A DNA stretch of 64,000 nucleotides, from the NCBI GenBank assembly GCA_029582265.1, contig CM055817.1, positions 52,736,740 through 52,800,739 of the forward strand, given 5' to 3'. Source of the stretch: Zoroaster sp. YZ-2022 (taxonomy: Eukaryota; Echinodermata; Asteroidea; Forcipulatida; Zoroasteridae). The translations under genes were made by a program, and so were the position numbers. Positions within the stretch are counted from its first letter, which is position 1. Every line of letters begins with the position of its first letter. Below are positions 21,996-33,254 of this stretch, piece after piece. The notes below the pieces were generated by a model. It saw only the letters and a program-made list of their open reading frames with translations. It was not told the DNA's origin and made no database searches.

Positions 21996-23490
21996 CCCCC
22001 CACGGCACTTGCATCATTCAAGAATAGCTCACATATGTTGGCGGTGTGTGAATGATCTTCACTTTTAGAATGCCAACGGAATTATTCCGTAACACACCAA
22101 TCTCAGGTTCCCCCGAGAAAGAATGCCAACGACAACCACATATGCCAGATATTTTCAGAATCGAACCCACTGCACACCATGATGAGCGTCCACGCGCAAT
22201 ATTCAACTGCAGAAGTACGTGCGCAATTAGTAGCATTTATTCGTGCGCGAGTGTTGAAGCGTGACGGTAGATCCTTGGCACAACGTATCCAATGAAATCC
22301 CTTGAATGGTTTGGCCGGAGCACAGTTTATGCGCATACATGAACGCTAAACGAGGGCGACCTTCACATGCATAAGGTATATATTTAATACGCCATGAGAC
22401 TGGATAGGACCGGCTACCATTGTGGAGTAAGAGTTTCAGATTGCTTTCCCATCTGAAGACCTTTTCAAATGGTGTTTTAGAAAAGGTCAACACCCAAAGG
22501 ACTAGGCCAAGTCTAAGGTGCTTAACTACAGGTATGTTGACATCTGAATATTTTGATTAGGGGGCTCATGTTGTGGTTAATATCTGTTGTCTTGATAAAC
22601 CAGAAATACTTGGAATGCCAGACATTTCCGATAAGAACCTTTAATATTTTGATGATCTATTCACAGGGTCCTGATTAGTTTTCTCGTCTTCGCGTCGGTC
22701 TTGACAGCTGAAGCCAAACTCTCCCGACCAGAGCTTAATTGACAATATCGCCATTCATCAAGGGTAGCCAATTGCTGTGCCTGTTAAACATCACATGACC
22801 ACCCTCAAGTTGCCTCAACACAAACAGAGGAATGGGCAAACGCTTGCGTACACTAGGCTGTGCATGCATTTCCATTAACACGCAATATGTAATACTAATA
22901 GTCACAAGCACTACTTATTTATATATTTTCACTGATGAGCACAAGCTGTTCAGGTATTACAGGTGGCCTTACTAAAGGGTAGGAGAGAAGGGTCCCCAAA
23001 TGTAATTCCTTGAGTACAATGTTCATGTACAATCATAAGCATTATGAAACAATTAATTGAACAATTAATAAAAATACAGATTTTCAATTCGAAGGTAAGA
23101 CTTACTCTACAAGCTTTAAGCATTTGTTGATATTTTCACTGATGAGTACAAGCAGTATACCAATTGCCCAACTAAGGCGTGGGGGGGGGGAAGGGTTTAG
23201 TCCCCAAATTTAATTCCTTGAAACAGATTTCTTGTGTCCATGTCACCAACAATAACATCAATTACCCAAAAAATAAATAAATAAAGTGCAAAAAATATAT
23301 TTTCAGTGAGAACAAGGAATTTTACAACATGCAAAACTGTTGACATTCATCATGCACTACAGGGTACATTAAGGTCAAAGGTCACAGAGCAAAGTTCAAA
23401 GGGCACAGCCAAGGGAGGGTTATTACAGACTCGGCACTGAGTATACACACGGTGAAATACTGTAACACTGTCACAACCATCCATACTTAC
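21996..23490. other. Unassigned non-coding stretch upstream of the 23.5-kb exon
   Basis: Overlapping frames exist at 22.0-22.5 kb on both strands, none with a recognisable domain. The rest is plain intronic-looking DNA. Confidence 0.4.
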
Positions 23491-23535
23491 CATGTGCATT
23501 TTTACGTCTTCTCCGTTAAACGAAGCGTCCATCAT
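23491..23535 (-). CDS. Candidate alternative first coding exon
   Basis: On the minus strand, ATGATG opens a 15-codon stretch (MMDASFNGEDVKMHM) that ends at ATG|GTAAGT, a strong donor, in phase 0. It lies between exons 3 and 4 of the host gene and on the same strand. Exon 4 needs one carried base, so this exon cannot splice to it in frame; it would have to join a phase-0 exon, perhaps exon 5 beyond the window. It could instead start another gene or be chance. Confidence 0.3.
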
Positions 23536-24444
23536 GGACTAGTATGTATACAATGGCGTCTGCCAAGCACGCATCTCTGCGAGGATTACGAGCTATCGCA
23601 AAGTTTTATTTGAGCGGCCAAGTTGCACGTACGCTTTTTTTTATTTATTTTTTTTTATTTAATATTGTTTGTATGATGCTGGAAGCCATGTGAGCTTCTC
23701 AGGAAAAATGTCGTGAATAATTTGTTTTTTAAATTCTACTAGAAGGCAAAATACTGCAGATAAAATACACCTTAAAAACCTCCCTGTGATTATCAGGTCT
23801 CAAAAGTGCCTGGCTAGTGGTTTAATGGGAGGGCTACTACATGTAAATCTGCTAGGTTTAATAGAATGATGGGCTCGCTTAACAATTTTGGAGCCAACCA
23901 AGTTCTTTGCACCCCCCACCTCCCCCGGTTGAGAACAGGTTGGCTGCAAATGTATCAATTCTGAAGAAATAATGACTTGACGTACCAACAATGATGAATT
24001 AGACACCGTTTCAACAAGTATGTCAAATAAAAATACATCCATTATTAATGACGACTTGAAGTGTCACTAGCCCTGCCATGAAATTCAGGTTAATTTTTAC
24101 ACCCGACTGTTTATAAAAAAAAAAAAATATTTACTCATTTACTCAAAAGGCTACAATTAGTAGTGACAGTCACAGGTAATTAAACATACAAATTAATAAA
24201 ATGATGGGCCACTGTTTTAATCCTCAGCTTCCACGAGGGCGTGAGCAGGCTTCCGACTGGCCAGCGTGGCTGTCAATCAGAATAAAGCCCGTTTTAAATA
24301 TCGCTTTTATACAGTTTCCGTTCATTCTGTTCTGTTCATTCTGTCATTTAAAATGACATTATCTTTCAAAAATTGTTTGTGCTTTTTTAAGTTCAATTTT
24401 TTGGGGTCTCTTGAGACAAACACATATTTCTGGTCGGACATCAG

Positions 24445-24765
24445 TTTAAGTAAGAGTAATTGCGGTGACACCATGTGAAATGCTCAATTGAGTAGTAATT
24501 AGTTCTGAAAAGAACTGGAGGTTACAACTCGACGTTTCGATCAGTATGCTCTGATCATCCTCAGGAGAATGCCGGACTCTGGACAATGCTGCTGCTTAAG
24601 TAGACCGCTGGAGGATCATCCCATGAATGGATGCTGGAGGATTAGTTCGTTGAGGCGTGCAGGCGGGAACTGTTGAGACTAGGATCCTAGGGGTTGGGGG
24701 AGAGGAGTGTGTGCTCACTGAACTGAATCAGTTGTTAACAAGCACATCAGTTTCTAATATTTCTA
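24445..24765 (-). mobile_element. Penelope-like element terminal fragment
   Basis: Shares AATTGCGGTGACACCATGTG, TTCTGAAAAGAACTGG and CTCGACGTTTCGATCAG with copies at 51,750 and 62,761. On the minus strand the segment around 24,564-24,531 reads CTGAGGATGATCAG ... CTGATCGAAACG, which resembles the hammerhead-type motif of Penelope-like element ends. No reverse transcriptase is present. Confidence 0.5.
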
Positions 24766-25630
24766 CAATGGTACAGCAATACGAAGATCTAAAAACCAAC
24801 AATGTTTAACAATCTTAAAATGCTCTAATGACGTAAAATCTGCATGCATCAAGCCCATCCCAAAATAACATCAAGCAATTGTCTAGATCCTACCGTCTCA
24901 TGTGACTACCAAGACCACACGAGGGCGCTGTTCTTTCACTCCAGTCTTCTTTGAGTATGCTATGCAATGTAGTGATACTGTATGTACAGTGAACCATGCA
25001 TTATCACCATGACGACGGACATGAGAACAGATGGCCCTCCTGTGAGTGCGCCCTCTGTAGTCATCAAACTGCACACTTCAATTCGTTACGTTCAACAGTC
25101 TAATGGTCAAGCGATGTGCTGGTTTTTTTTTTTAATAGTGGTTGTGAAGTTAATCATGATTGCAAACAACAACAAAAAAAGCATTCTCGTCAATAGATTG
25201 TGCTGATGTTAGATGATCACCATGGAAACACATGAGGAATAGTTATTAGTTCACACGCTACCTTTTTGGCAAGCTTTCTGAAACTGTGCTAACCGGTTCG
25301 AGATTGCTAACTTTTTGGCTAGTTTGTGAAGGAAAAAGAGGGGAAATAAATGGGTTAAAACATGGGTGTCAGGGAGGGAACGATGATGAAGGAGAAAGGG
25401 TTAAAGAATATCTGTTGCTATGGTTACGTCTTCAAGCTAGAATGTACATATTTTGATGTATTAACCCTTCTGTGACTGCAAGGGTCAAAATCAGTCAAAA
25501 TGTTGATATACTTGCCAAGGTACATCTAGTGCACTTAAAAGTCAAACACTGTCAAACCTTACGTGTAGTAAGTACATTTACAGGTCAAAATGAGTCGACC
25601 GTTTTTGACTGGTACAAGCATTGTCTGGTA

Positions 25631-26172
25631 CGTGGCCGAGCGGTCTAGCGCACCGAACTCAAGTTCTGGTGTTGCCAGCAGCAGGGTGTGGGTTCGAGCC
25701 CCGGTCGTGACACTTGTATCCTTGAGCAAGGTACTTAACCATAATTGCTTCGTCCTTCGGATGGGACGTAAAGCCGTAGGTCCCGTGTGTTGTATAATGC
25801 ACGAAAAGTGGATTGTCGTGGCCGAGTGGTCTAGCGCACTGAACTCAAGTTCTGGTGTTGCCAGCAGCAGAGTGTGGGTTCGAGCCCCGGCCGTGACACC
25901 TGTGTCCTTGAGCAAGACACTTAACCATAATTGCTTCTCTCCACCCAGGGGTTAAATGGGTACCTGTGAAGGCAGAGATGGTTTGCTCTCTATGCGCTAG
26001 AAATGGCAGCAATTGAGCTGTATACTCCCCAGGGAGCTGAGATGGTTTCAGGAATGATTTATGAGCCTTATGATCCTTATGAGCAGGGATAATAATATAA
26101 TGCGCCTTGAGCGCCACTTAGTTGGTGGATACGTGCGCTATATAAATCTATACATTATTATTATTATTATTA
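25631..26172 (+). mobile_element. Two-headed tRNA-Leu SINE (dimer)
   Basis: The first head (25,632-25,712) and second head (25,818-25,899) both contain GTGGCCGAG(C/T)GGTCTAGCG, ACTCAAGTTCTGG and GGGTTCGAGCCCC. These are an A box, an anticodon arm and a B box like tRNA-Leu(CAA). The first unit has a short, different body (CGGATGGGACGTAAAGCCG); the second has the full body and the ATT tail. The same two-headed structure occurs at 48,592-49,123. Confidence 0.88.
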
Positions 26173-26274
26173 CTGTTCAGGAGTGGCCAAAATGACAGTA
26201 AAAAATGCCCCTACAGGTGTGCACATTTTGGGTCAACGGTCAAAACTGGCAGTTGACTGGTTTTGACCACTAAG

Positions 26275-26597
26275 CCCTCCTACACATGGAGGCCACTTCG
26301 ATCCACTAAATTCTGTTCTTTAGCAACTTTCAGTACATACATGTACATATACAAGCCTGCTGTCCTTTCCAAGTAATCTTACAAAATAAACTGTGTGCCA
26401 CCCAAGGCCACTGTAAATGTTTGAACATATTAGTATGGCCTGCAATGTATTAATGGGAGACCACTTTACCATGTAATCTCAGTGGTGTGACAGTGCACAG
26501 AAGGGTAACCATAAGAGGCCACTGGCAACAGCTAATGGATTGGAGTGGCCTCAATGGGTAATTGTTTCAAAAATTGCACTGATTGTAGGAGGGATAT
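26275..26597 (-). mobile_element. TTAA-type MITE, family C
   Basis: A minus-strand copy of the element at 58,352, 59,853 and 61,641: CCCTCCTACACATGGAGGCC on one side and TGATTGTAGGAGGGA on the other. The border tetranucleotides have drifted from TTAA. Confidence 0.75.
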
Positions 26598-27256
26598 AGC
26601 TACTTGCAAACGAAGGTCAGCTAAAGTAGGAGGGTTAATCTTTATTATATTTGCTTCCCTCAAAACCCTTTGAAAGGTTCTGATAGGAACAAAGTACTTG
26701 CAAGCGATGTGTAGTGGTTTTATGTGAGAAAATGCATCTACACGTACACAGTCCACCTTTCAGAAACTGACAGACGAAACACGACAGGATTTTGGCAGGT
26801 CTGTCAACCCGCTGGCAAAAATGAACCGAGAACAGGAGGATTAATTAATAAATGCACCCCCCCCCCCCCCACCCAGACAGTTCAGAAAATTTGATTGGTC
26901 GAGAGGTGATCACGTGGTCGAGTGCATAAGGGCAGTCGTTATCGCAATCGGACCTGACGACGCTGTACATGTACGTGAGTCATGCCACAGCCATTTGAAT
27001 TAGTCGAAATGAAGAAAGGATGGATCTTCACGTATCATGCACATTATAAATCTGACCAGTGATGGACATATGCAAACATCAGCTTGACTCACTTGTGGAA
27101 CTGTCCATAACCGTTGCTTTCTATATTGTGTATAAGCAGTGCAGCCATGAATCACTGTATAAAGTAACTAACAACTGCTGTAGTGAAAATTTTCCTTAAG
27201 ACGCCATGATATTCATTATAGCAGCGTACCAGCTTACAGTGTGTCATGTACTTATA

Positions 27257-27771
27257 TTAACCCTAACCCCCTTTGGCATTCTGGCTAAGGAACCTTCCTG
27301 AACCTTAACCCCCTGTAGGTATTCAGGCTAGGAACCTTCTTTAACCCTAACCCCCTTTGGCGTTCTGGGGAAGGAACCTTCCTGAACCTTAACCCCCTGT
27401 AGGTATTCAGGCTAGGAACCTTCTTTAACCCTAATTCCCTTTGGCATTCTGGCTAAGGAACCTTCCTGAACCTTAACCCCCTGTAGGTATTCAGGCTAGG
27501 AACCTTCTTTAACCCTAACCCCCTTTGTCATTCTGGCTAAGGAACCTTCCTGAATCCTCCAAAATCCATCAGTGCACTTTTGGAAGCATGCCATTATCTT
27601 CAAAATGCACCATGCATTTTCATTGATCTTTCATATTCAGCACTTATGGCCCGTACTTCTTACCAGGTAGTAATTTTGTCCCATTTGAAGGGGTCAAAGT
27701 ACCAGTTTCCAACAGTGCTGAATTTTTTCCCAAAAAGTGCCCCTTGGAGGATTACGGGTGGTTAGGGTTAA
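27257..27771 (-). mobile_element. TTAA MITE, family B, with tandemly expanded end
   Basis: The right end is GTGGTTAGGGTTAA. The other terminal segment is repeated as an 84-bp unit, with TTAACCCTAA at 27,257, 27,341, 27,425 and 27,509. Each 84-bp unit is itself a pair of 42-bp half-units (GGCATTCTGGCTAAGGAACC and GGTATTCAGGCTAGGAACC). Confidence 0.85.
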
Positions 27772-28310
27772 AGGGCTAAAACAATTTTTTTTTTTTTAAA
27801 CTCCTTCCGGTTAAATTCATAAGTTTTGGTTTTTTCCCTGTACCAGTTAATTTGTACTGTACACGAGTGTGGAAAACTTTCAGTATATTTCCAATTTTAA
27901 TCTCCAGATTCTTAACATTTCGAGGATTTTAATGTAAACTAGACCTTTTCTGGTTAATTGTAGAAGGTACACATGTATGTGTATCAATGGTAATGACATT
28001 TTGGTCACTCACACAAGCCATATACATATATGTACGCCATATTTTATTTTTATTAAGACACGAGTCACTCTGACACTTTACCCATGGGGAGAAATGGGCC
28101 TTTTCACAGAGACAAATTTAAGTGAAAGTGATTTTTCATTAAGAACGTAACCATAGCAACGGGAGAGCTGGAGACCTCACTAAAATGGGAAAGGGACCGG
28201 ACATGACTGATTTACCTAAGAGAATTGGATAAAGGAAATGAGGTCAATATGAAATCATACCTGGTCGTCCAGTCACCTCTTTGGATTTAAAAAAAATACA
28301 TACATGTATA
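27772..28310. other. Unassigned non-coding stretch
   Basis: I see no gene or recognisable repeat here. Confidence 0.4.
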
Positions 28311-28863
28311 TACATAACAGCAAAAGAAACGTCACCCCCTAAATTTTGATAAGTCTGAGAACGTGTTTATAAATGTGTCCTCGGACGTCATGCATGACAA
28401 ATTTTGAGGTCAACCAAATTTGCCACATTGTGTTCGTGTTACACTCCATATTCATAATATTCTTCTTTAACCCTCCTATGTATGTACAGTGCAGTTGCCA
28501 TAGAATTGTCAGACCTTTCAAAACCTTTCAAGTTTGCTGTACTGAAGGGTTTTGAAATGTGAGAAAACTGTCTGACAAAAGGGACCTATGAAAGGTTTCG
28601 AAAGGTGTAACAACTCTCTGAACAAACTGGTGTTGAAATGTTTCAATACCTTTCAAAGGGTATTGAAAGGTGTGGTTGTTCAGTAGCAACAAATTCTGGA
28701 GGGTTTTAAAGGGTTCATAATAATTGATAGCCATTTTGGCCCGTAAGCAGATTTTGAAAGGTTTTGAAACGTCAAACCATAGGAGGGTTAAACAAATTAT
28801 ATTAATTATAAAATGAAAATAATAAATATTTTTAGGGGTGACGTTTCTTTTGCTGTTATGTAT
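28311..28863. mobile_element. Tc1/mariner-like MITE with a TTAA MITE inside
   Basis: The ends are inverted: CATAACAGCAAAAGAAACGT at the left and ACGTTTCTTTTGCTGTTATG at the right, continuing with CACCCC(C)TAAA, in TA-rich flanks. Inside lies a family F TTAA element at 28,467-28,791. No transposase is present. Confidence 0.75.
28467..28791. mobile_element. TTAA MITE, family F
   Basis: Starts TTAACCCTCCTATG and ends CATAGGAGGGTTAA, a perfect 14-base inverted terminus. The interior is built from inverted runs of CTTTCAAAACCTTTCAA type, so it can fold on itself. Related in style to family E, but with a different interior. Confidence 0.82.
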
Positions 28864-29353
28864 ATATATATATATATGGATTTATCACAATTGCTTCATA
28901 ATTCTGAAAAACAGGGGGCCAAGTGAGCATTTTTCACTTCTATCGTATACAACTGCAACAAAATGAATGATTCACCAATCAAAATTGAAGAGTTGCTCTT
29001 CAAATTTAGCACATAATTCACAAACTGCTTATGCAAATTCAACATTTTTAATTTAAATTTAGCATGAAAAAGAAATCGTGCAAAATTTGTCAATCGCAAT
29101 TTGTGTATCAAGTAGTTTAGTCTATCAAGTATGTATACATGTATATTTTTTTATGAATTTTTGCTTATTATTATTGTTAATTAAAGATGTTTCTTTTGGG
29201 GCATTCAGTAGGTCCAAGAACTCTTACTGTATTGCTTGATCTTTGTTATTCTAACCATAACCTGGGTGAATTAATCAGTAACAAAACACACCTGTTAGAA
29301 CACACGAAAACCTTCAACATTCAATTAGTAAAAGTGAATGGTCATATGTAGAA
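28864..29353. other. Unassigned AT-rich stretch
   Basis: I see no gene or recognisable element. Confidence 0.4.
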
Positions 29354-29790
29354 CTGACCCTTCTATGACTGAAACAGTCAAAATCAGTCCAAATTTATAT
29401 GTACATGCCAAGGTACAGTATATCGAGTGAACTTTACAAGTCGAACACTGTCAAACCTTGCATGTAGTAAGTACATTTACAGGTCAAAATGAGTCGACCG
29501 TTTTTGACTGGTGAGAGCATTGTCTGGTATTGTTGAGGGTAGGACTGTGCCAAATAATCGATCGATGGTCCGAATTCGAATATTCGATCGAAAACACAAT
29601 CCGAATATCCGGTTACCGAATTATTCGAAATTGCACAGCCCTAGTTGAGGGTGGTCAAAATGACAGTCAAAACCAGTCAAAAAATGCCATTGTGTGCAAA
29701 GTTGGTTCAACAGTCAAAAACAGTCAGTTGACTGCTTTTGACCACTATATACACATGCCACAAACGTTCAGCTAGAGTAAGAGGGTCTAA
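29354..29790 (-). mobile_element. TTAA MITE, family D, diverged, with hAT insertion
   Basis: Matches the interior of family D at 25,461 and 61,304 (GTCAAAATCAGTC, TACAGGTCAAAATGAGTCGA, GTCAAAATGACAGTCAAAA). The borders have decayed. It carries the 104-bp insertion at 29,540-29,643. Confidence 0.75.
29540..29643. mobile_element. 104-bp hAT-type MITE with 8-bp target duplication
   Basis: The ends are TAGGACTGTGC and GCACAGCCCTA. The interior is full of ATTCGAATAT and TTCGATCGAA symmetry. GTTGAGGG is present directly on both sides (29,532-29,539 and 29,644-29,651). Other family D copies lack the element at this point and serve as empty sites. Confidence 0.9.
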
Positions 29791-30099
29791 TCAAATATGT
29801 ATGAATATATCAAATCAGTAGAAATTTTGTTTTTCTACGCCAATCTTTGGACAAAAATCATTCCCCGCAATACTGTGTAAATATCAGTATATAACTAAAG
29901 TCACAACAAATGAGATCAATTCAAGTTCTGTAAGTTATGTATACGGGGTGGAGAGAGAGAAAAACCAAACTGAAATCTTGAACAATAAATACAGAAAAAT
30001 ACACACAGAAAGACCACAAGACTGACAGAAAACAGGTTAAACATCAATTAAAACAAAATGCATAGACGGACTGAGGAAAAGATTTTGAGAATTTTTTTT
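29791..30099. other. Unassigned A-rich stretch
   Basis: I see no gene or recognisable element. Confidence 0.35.
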
Positions 30100-30310
30100 T
30101 AAGGCAAAACAAAAATAAAAAATCTCTGGTTTCTGGTATGGTGGCCAAGACTGGCCTCACAAATCAGGCAAACATTCATACCCCTATGTCCCCTATAATT
30201 TATCGTTTCATAGCACAAAAAAAAAAAGGAAACTAAAAATGCTGATGTACAGGTCTGAGGCAACGCGTGTGGAGACCAGAAACCAGAGTTTATTTTCTTT
30301 TTTGGCCCAA
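30100..30310. mobile_element. Family M MITE, short deletion derivative
   Basis: AATCTCTGGTTTCTGGT at the left and GAGACCAGAAACCAGAG at the right flank a shortened interior with fragments of the family M core. Confidence 0.55.
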
Positions 30311-30640
30311 GAGGGACAGGGGTCTTGTCAACTCCAGTGGCAGATCCGGGGAAGGGGATAAGGCTTAGAGCGGTTAAATTTCAGTCAATTCCGAGGAGAA
30401 TTGAAAATGGATAATTCAGTATCCCCGCCCCCCCTTCCACTTCCAATTTGATTACTGCCATCCCCCCCCCCCCCCCCAGTGGCCAATTCCAAAGACTACA
30501 TGTACATTAGCAGGGAATTTTAGCTTAGCAAATATTTTCGCTAAGCATTGTAAAACAGGCTACCGGCAAAAGTGCACTCGTCTTACATTGTATGAGCAAG
30601 TTTGGCTGGTAGTAACCAAGAAAAATCCGCTAAGCAAATA

Positions 30641-31396
30641 CACTACTCAAAACAATTTAGGGAACACCGGATTTTTAACATCAAATAGGTTTGAAATGTT
30701 CCATGAACCGGGATTTTCATTTGCAACCCCCTCTCTCTTTCAGTAGTCATGTCATGAAATGTGTAATCACTACATGCATCCTTTATCATCTGTTTCATTG
30801 TGCAGTTGTTTCTCATCAATTCTGTGAAATATTATGTTTATCTGAAATAAATGATCTTGCTTTAACTGAGAGTTGAGATGGTTCTAGGAATGATATAACT
30901 GGCCCGATAACAGGGGTAATAATATTCATTGAGCGCCATGAGCGTCACTACGTAATAATAATAATAATAATAATAATGTGTGGACTTATATAGTGCATGT
31001 ATCCACCAACTGAGTGGTGCTCAAGGCGCATTATATTATTACCCCTGCTCATAAGGCTCATAAATCATTCCTGAAACCATCTCAGCTCCCTGGGGAGTAT
31101 ACAGCTCAATTGCTGCCATTCCAGCGCATATAGGGCTAATCAACCAACTCTGCCCTCACAGGTACCCATTTAACCCCTGGGTGGAGAGAAGCAATTATGG
31201 TTAAGTGTCTTGCTCAAGGACACAAGTGTCACGGCCGGGATTCAAACCCACATTCTGCTGCTAACACCAGAACTTGAGTCCGGTAAGCTAGACCGCTCGG
31301 CCACGACACTACGTGATGGATTTGTGCGCTATACAAGAAGCCACTATTATTATTATTATTATTATTCCGGTGTTCCCTAAATTTTTTTGAGTAGTA
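30641..31396. mobile_element. Tc1/mariner-like MITE holding nested SINEs
   Basis: CACTACTCAAAACAATTTAG ... ACCGG at the left is inverted at the right end (CCGGTGTTCCCTAAATTTTT ... GAGTAGTA). TA is on both sides (30,639-30,640 and 31,397-31,398). Inside is an old SINE remnant (about 30,872-31,365), which is itself split by a fresh SINE copy. Confidence 0.83.
30953..31310 (-). mobile_element. tRNA-Leu-derived SINE inside an older SINE
   Basis: A full minus-strand copy, very close to 1,051-1,405. CACTACGT is repeated at both borders. The older, plus-strand SINE resumes immediately after it (GTGATGGATTTGTGCGC and an ATT run). Confidence 0.85.
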
Positions 31397-31569
31397 TATT
31401 TCTGGTAAGCAATTTGTTCGGCTTTGTAGCAGCTAAGCAGAGAATTATGCTAAGCAAATATTTCTGCTAAGCAATGTAAAACAGACTACCAGCCAAAATG
31501 CATACACTCTGTATGAAAGTTTGGCTGGTAACCACAGAAATCCGCTAAGCAAATTACACCTCAATGAAA

Positions 31570-31770
31570 TTGGTCCCCAGGTGCTGCCCGCGGCCCCCCC
31601 CCCCCCCCCCCCCCCACATGAAAGAATCCCGATAGTGCCCCAAAAAATAAAAGAAAAAGAAAAGGGAATGAAAAAGAAAAGGGGAGAAAAAACCCATACC
31701 CTCTGGGCCCCCCCTACACCCCCACTGAAAAAGTCCTGGCTACGTCGCTGCCTGGTCTCAATAAAACCTT
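31570..31770. other. Poly-C/A-rich remnant, possibly a transposon end
   Basis: A run of about 20 C is followed by an A/G-rich stretch and AAGTCCTGGCTACGTCGCTG, typical of decayed MITE ends. No gene recognised. Confidence 0.35.
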
Positions 31771-31855
31771 GAAACAATTTATGGAAGACCCCTAATTCTG
31801 AGATGCACGTTATACACTGTACATTTTAATCAAAATTGCCGTTCAGTGCCGTTAC

Positions 31856-32003
31856 CTTTGTCGCTCTCGATCTCCTCCTGGGTCAGGCTGATGTTCTTTG
31901 TGATTCTCTTGCGTTCTGTCGTCTTCTCGTCTCCCGCCGCGTCGCCGTTCATCTTCGAGTCGCCATCTGCGGGCCAGCTGATTGATGATTCCTCTGATGT
32001 TAC
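31856..32003 (-). CDS. Unrecognised host gene, exon 3
   Basis: The exon is 148 bp, with acceptor CGCCAG| and donor CAAAG|GTAACG. It enters in phase 0, reads 49 codons and leaves one base (G) for exon 4. The peptide (VTSEESSISWPADGDSK ... ERKRITKNISLTQEEIESDK) is rich in Ser, Glu, Asp and Lys with no hydrophobic segment. It is interrupted from exon 4 by a ~15-kb intron full of repeats. The phase match on both sides is the main evidence that it is real. Confidence 0.75.
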
Positions 32004-32194
32004 CTGGCGTGGGATTACGGGGGAAAAATGATTACAAATTAAAGAGGCATCGACCGTGTTTCACCGGCAGTTTCCAAAAAATTTCTCATTTTCATTTACA
32101 ACACTGATAATTTCCTTTTTGGAAAGGAAGACTAATTCTTTGATATGAGATATTTTACAATTCAAAATACTTGTCAGAAGCTTGGTTTAAAAAA

Positions 32195-32415
32195 GGGGCA
32201 ATATCATCACGACCAGAGTAGACTTTCAAACAGGGCATGGAATCAGTGTCCTTGTTCAAGATGAACACAGCGACTGAAAATTTGCTGGCTCATTTATGCA
32301 GCAGCAGCGGTAATATGACCTTAAATTATGCGGTGCATTATTTTCAGTCACTTATTCAGAGTTAATCTAAAACTTGCACTCTGATTCCATGCCCTGTTGA
32401 TCGTGACGATATTAC
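32195..32415 (+). mobile_element. Palindromic MITE, family K, intact
   Basis: The arms AAGGGGCAATATCATCACGA and CCATGCCCTGTTGATCGTGA are inverted relatives. It contains the undisturbed sequence AGAGTTAATCTAAAACT, which is the empty version of the site occupied by a family E MITE at 43,700. Confidence 0.75.
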
Positions 32416-32558
32416 AGTAAAATAAAAAAGCCCAAATTAATTTATGTAATTTGGTACGTGTTTACTGTAAAACAATTTTTCTCATTTTGAGAAATGTGTC
32501 GGTTTCCCTTTTACAAGAAGACAAACAGCACTGTTCTGATAATATAGAAGACTCCCCT

Positions 32559-33225
32559 TAACTCCCTAGGCCCATTTGCTTACACATAACCTGAATCCTT
32601 CCTAACTCCCTAGGCCCATTTGCTTACACATAACCTGAATCCTTCCTAACTCCCTAGGCCCACATGCTTACACATAACCTGAATCCTTCCTAACTCCCTA
32701 GGCCCATTTGCTTACACATAACCTGAATCCTTCCTAACTCCCTAGGCCCACTTGCTTACACATAACCTGAATCCTCCCTAACTCCCTAGGCCCATTTGCT
32801 TACACATAACCTGAATCCTCCCTAACTCCCTAGGCCCATTTGCTTACACATAACCTGAATCCTTCCTAACTCCCTAGGCCCATTTGCTTACACATAACCT
32901 GAATCCTCCAAAATCCTTCAGTAGTAAAGCAAGCACATGACATGTATGCACACATGTGTTTCTGATCTGTGATACATGTACATGGCCAGGGACACTCCTG
33001 CATGCATGGAGCAATAAACAGTGTCCACTGACCCAAGCACTGACCTTGCAATCACTACAACAAACATGGACGTACATGTACCATGGAAAGGCAAGTATGC
33101 CTAATAACCTCAATCCTCCAAAATCCTTCACTTTAGCAAAGAGCATGTAGCATGTAACCTCAATCCTTCAAAATCCTTCATTTTAGCAAAGATGATTTTG
33201 GAGGATTTATGAAGGTTAGGGTTAA
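32559..33225 (+). mobile_element. TTAA MITE, family A, with 8-fold repeated end
   Basis: The terminal 44-bp segment (TAACTCCCTAGGCCCATTTG ...) starts at 32,559, 32,603, 32,647, 32,691, 32,735, 32,779, 32,823 and 32,867. After the last unit the normal interior follows and ends GAAGGTTAGGGTTAA. Confidence 0.9.
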
Positions 33226-33254
33226 AATTGTGAAAAACCATTGGCGATACATCT

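Larger units (their letters stand above)
25461..26638 (-). mobile_element. TTAA MITE, family D, with two insertions
   Basis: It starts TTAACCCTTCTGTGACTG and ends AGTAGGAGGGTTAA. Against the copies at 41,257 and 61,304 it is interrupted by a SINE dimer (25,631-26,172) and a family C MITE (26,275-26,597). Removing them restores the family D order: the GTCTGGTA side joins CTGTTCAGG, and TTTTGACCACTA joins TAGCTACTTGC. Confidence 0.8.
30525..31555 (+). repeat. Direct repeat of ~120 bp flanking a transposon
   Basis: Bases 30,525-30,640 and 31,430-31,555 are two diverged copies with the pattern GCTAAGCAATGTAAAACAG ... TTTGGCTGGTA ... ATCCGCTAAGCAAAT. The transposon at 30,641-31,396 sits at the end of the first copy. 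Confidence 0.65.

Noticed and set aside
22227..22493. Basic-looking minus-strand frame near 22.4 kb
   Set aside because: Overlaps other frames on both strands, has no recognisable motif and no good splice borders.
25632..25712. A possible functional tRNA-Leu gene
   Set aside because: It resembles tRNA-Leu(CAA) but is joined to a SINE body, is repeated at several loci with the same body, and pairs imperfectly.
27257..27545. Interstitial telomere
   Set aside because: TTAGGG-like motifs occur once per 42-bp unit as part of a MITE end, not as a pure (TTAGGG)n tract.
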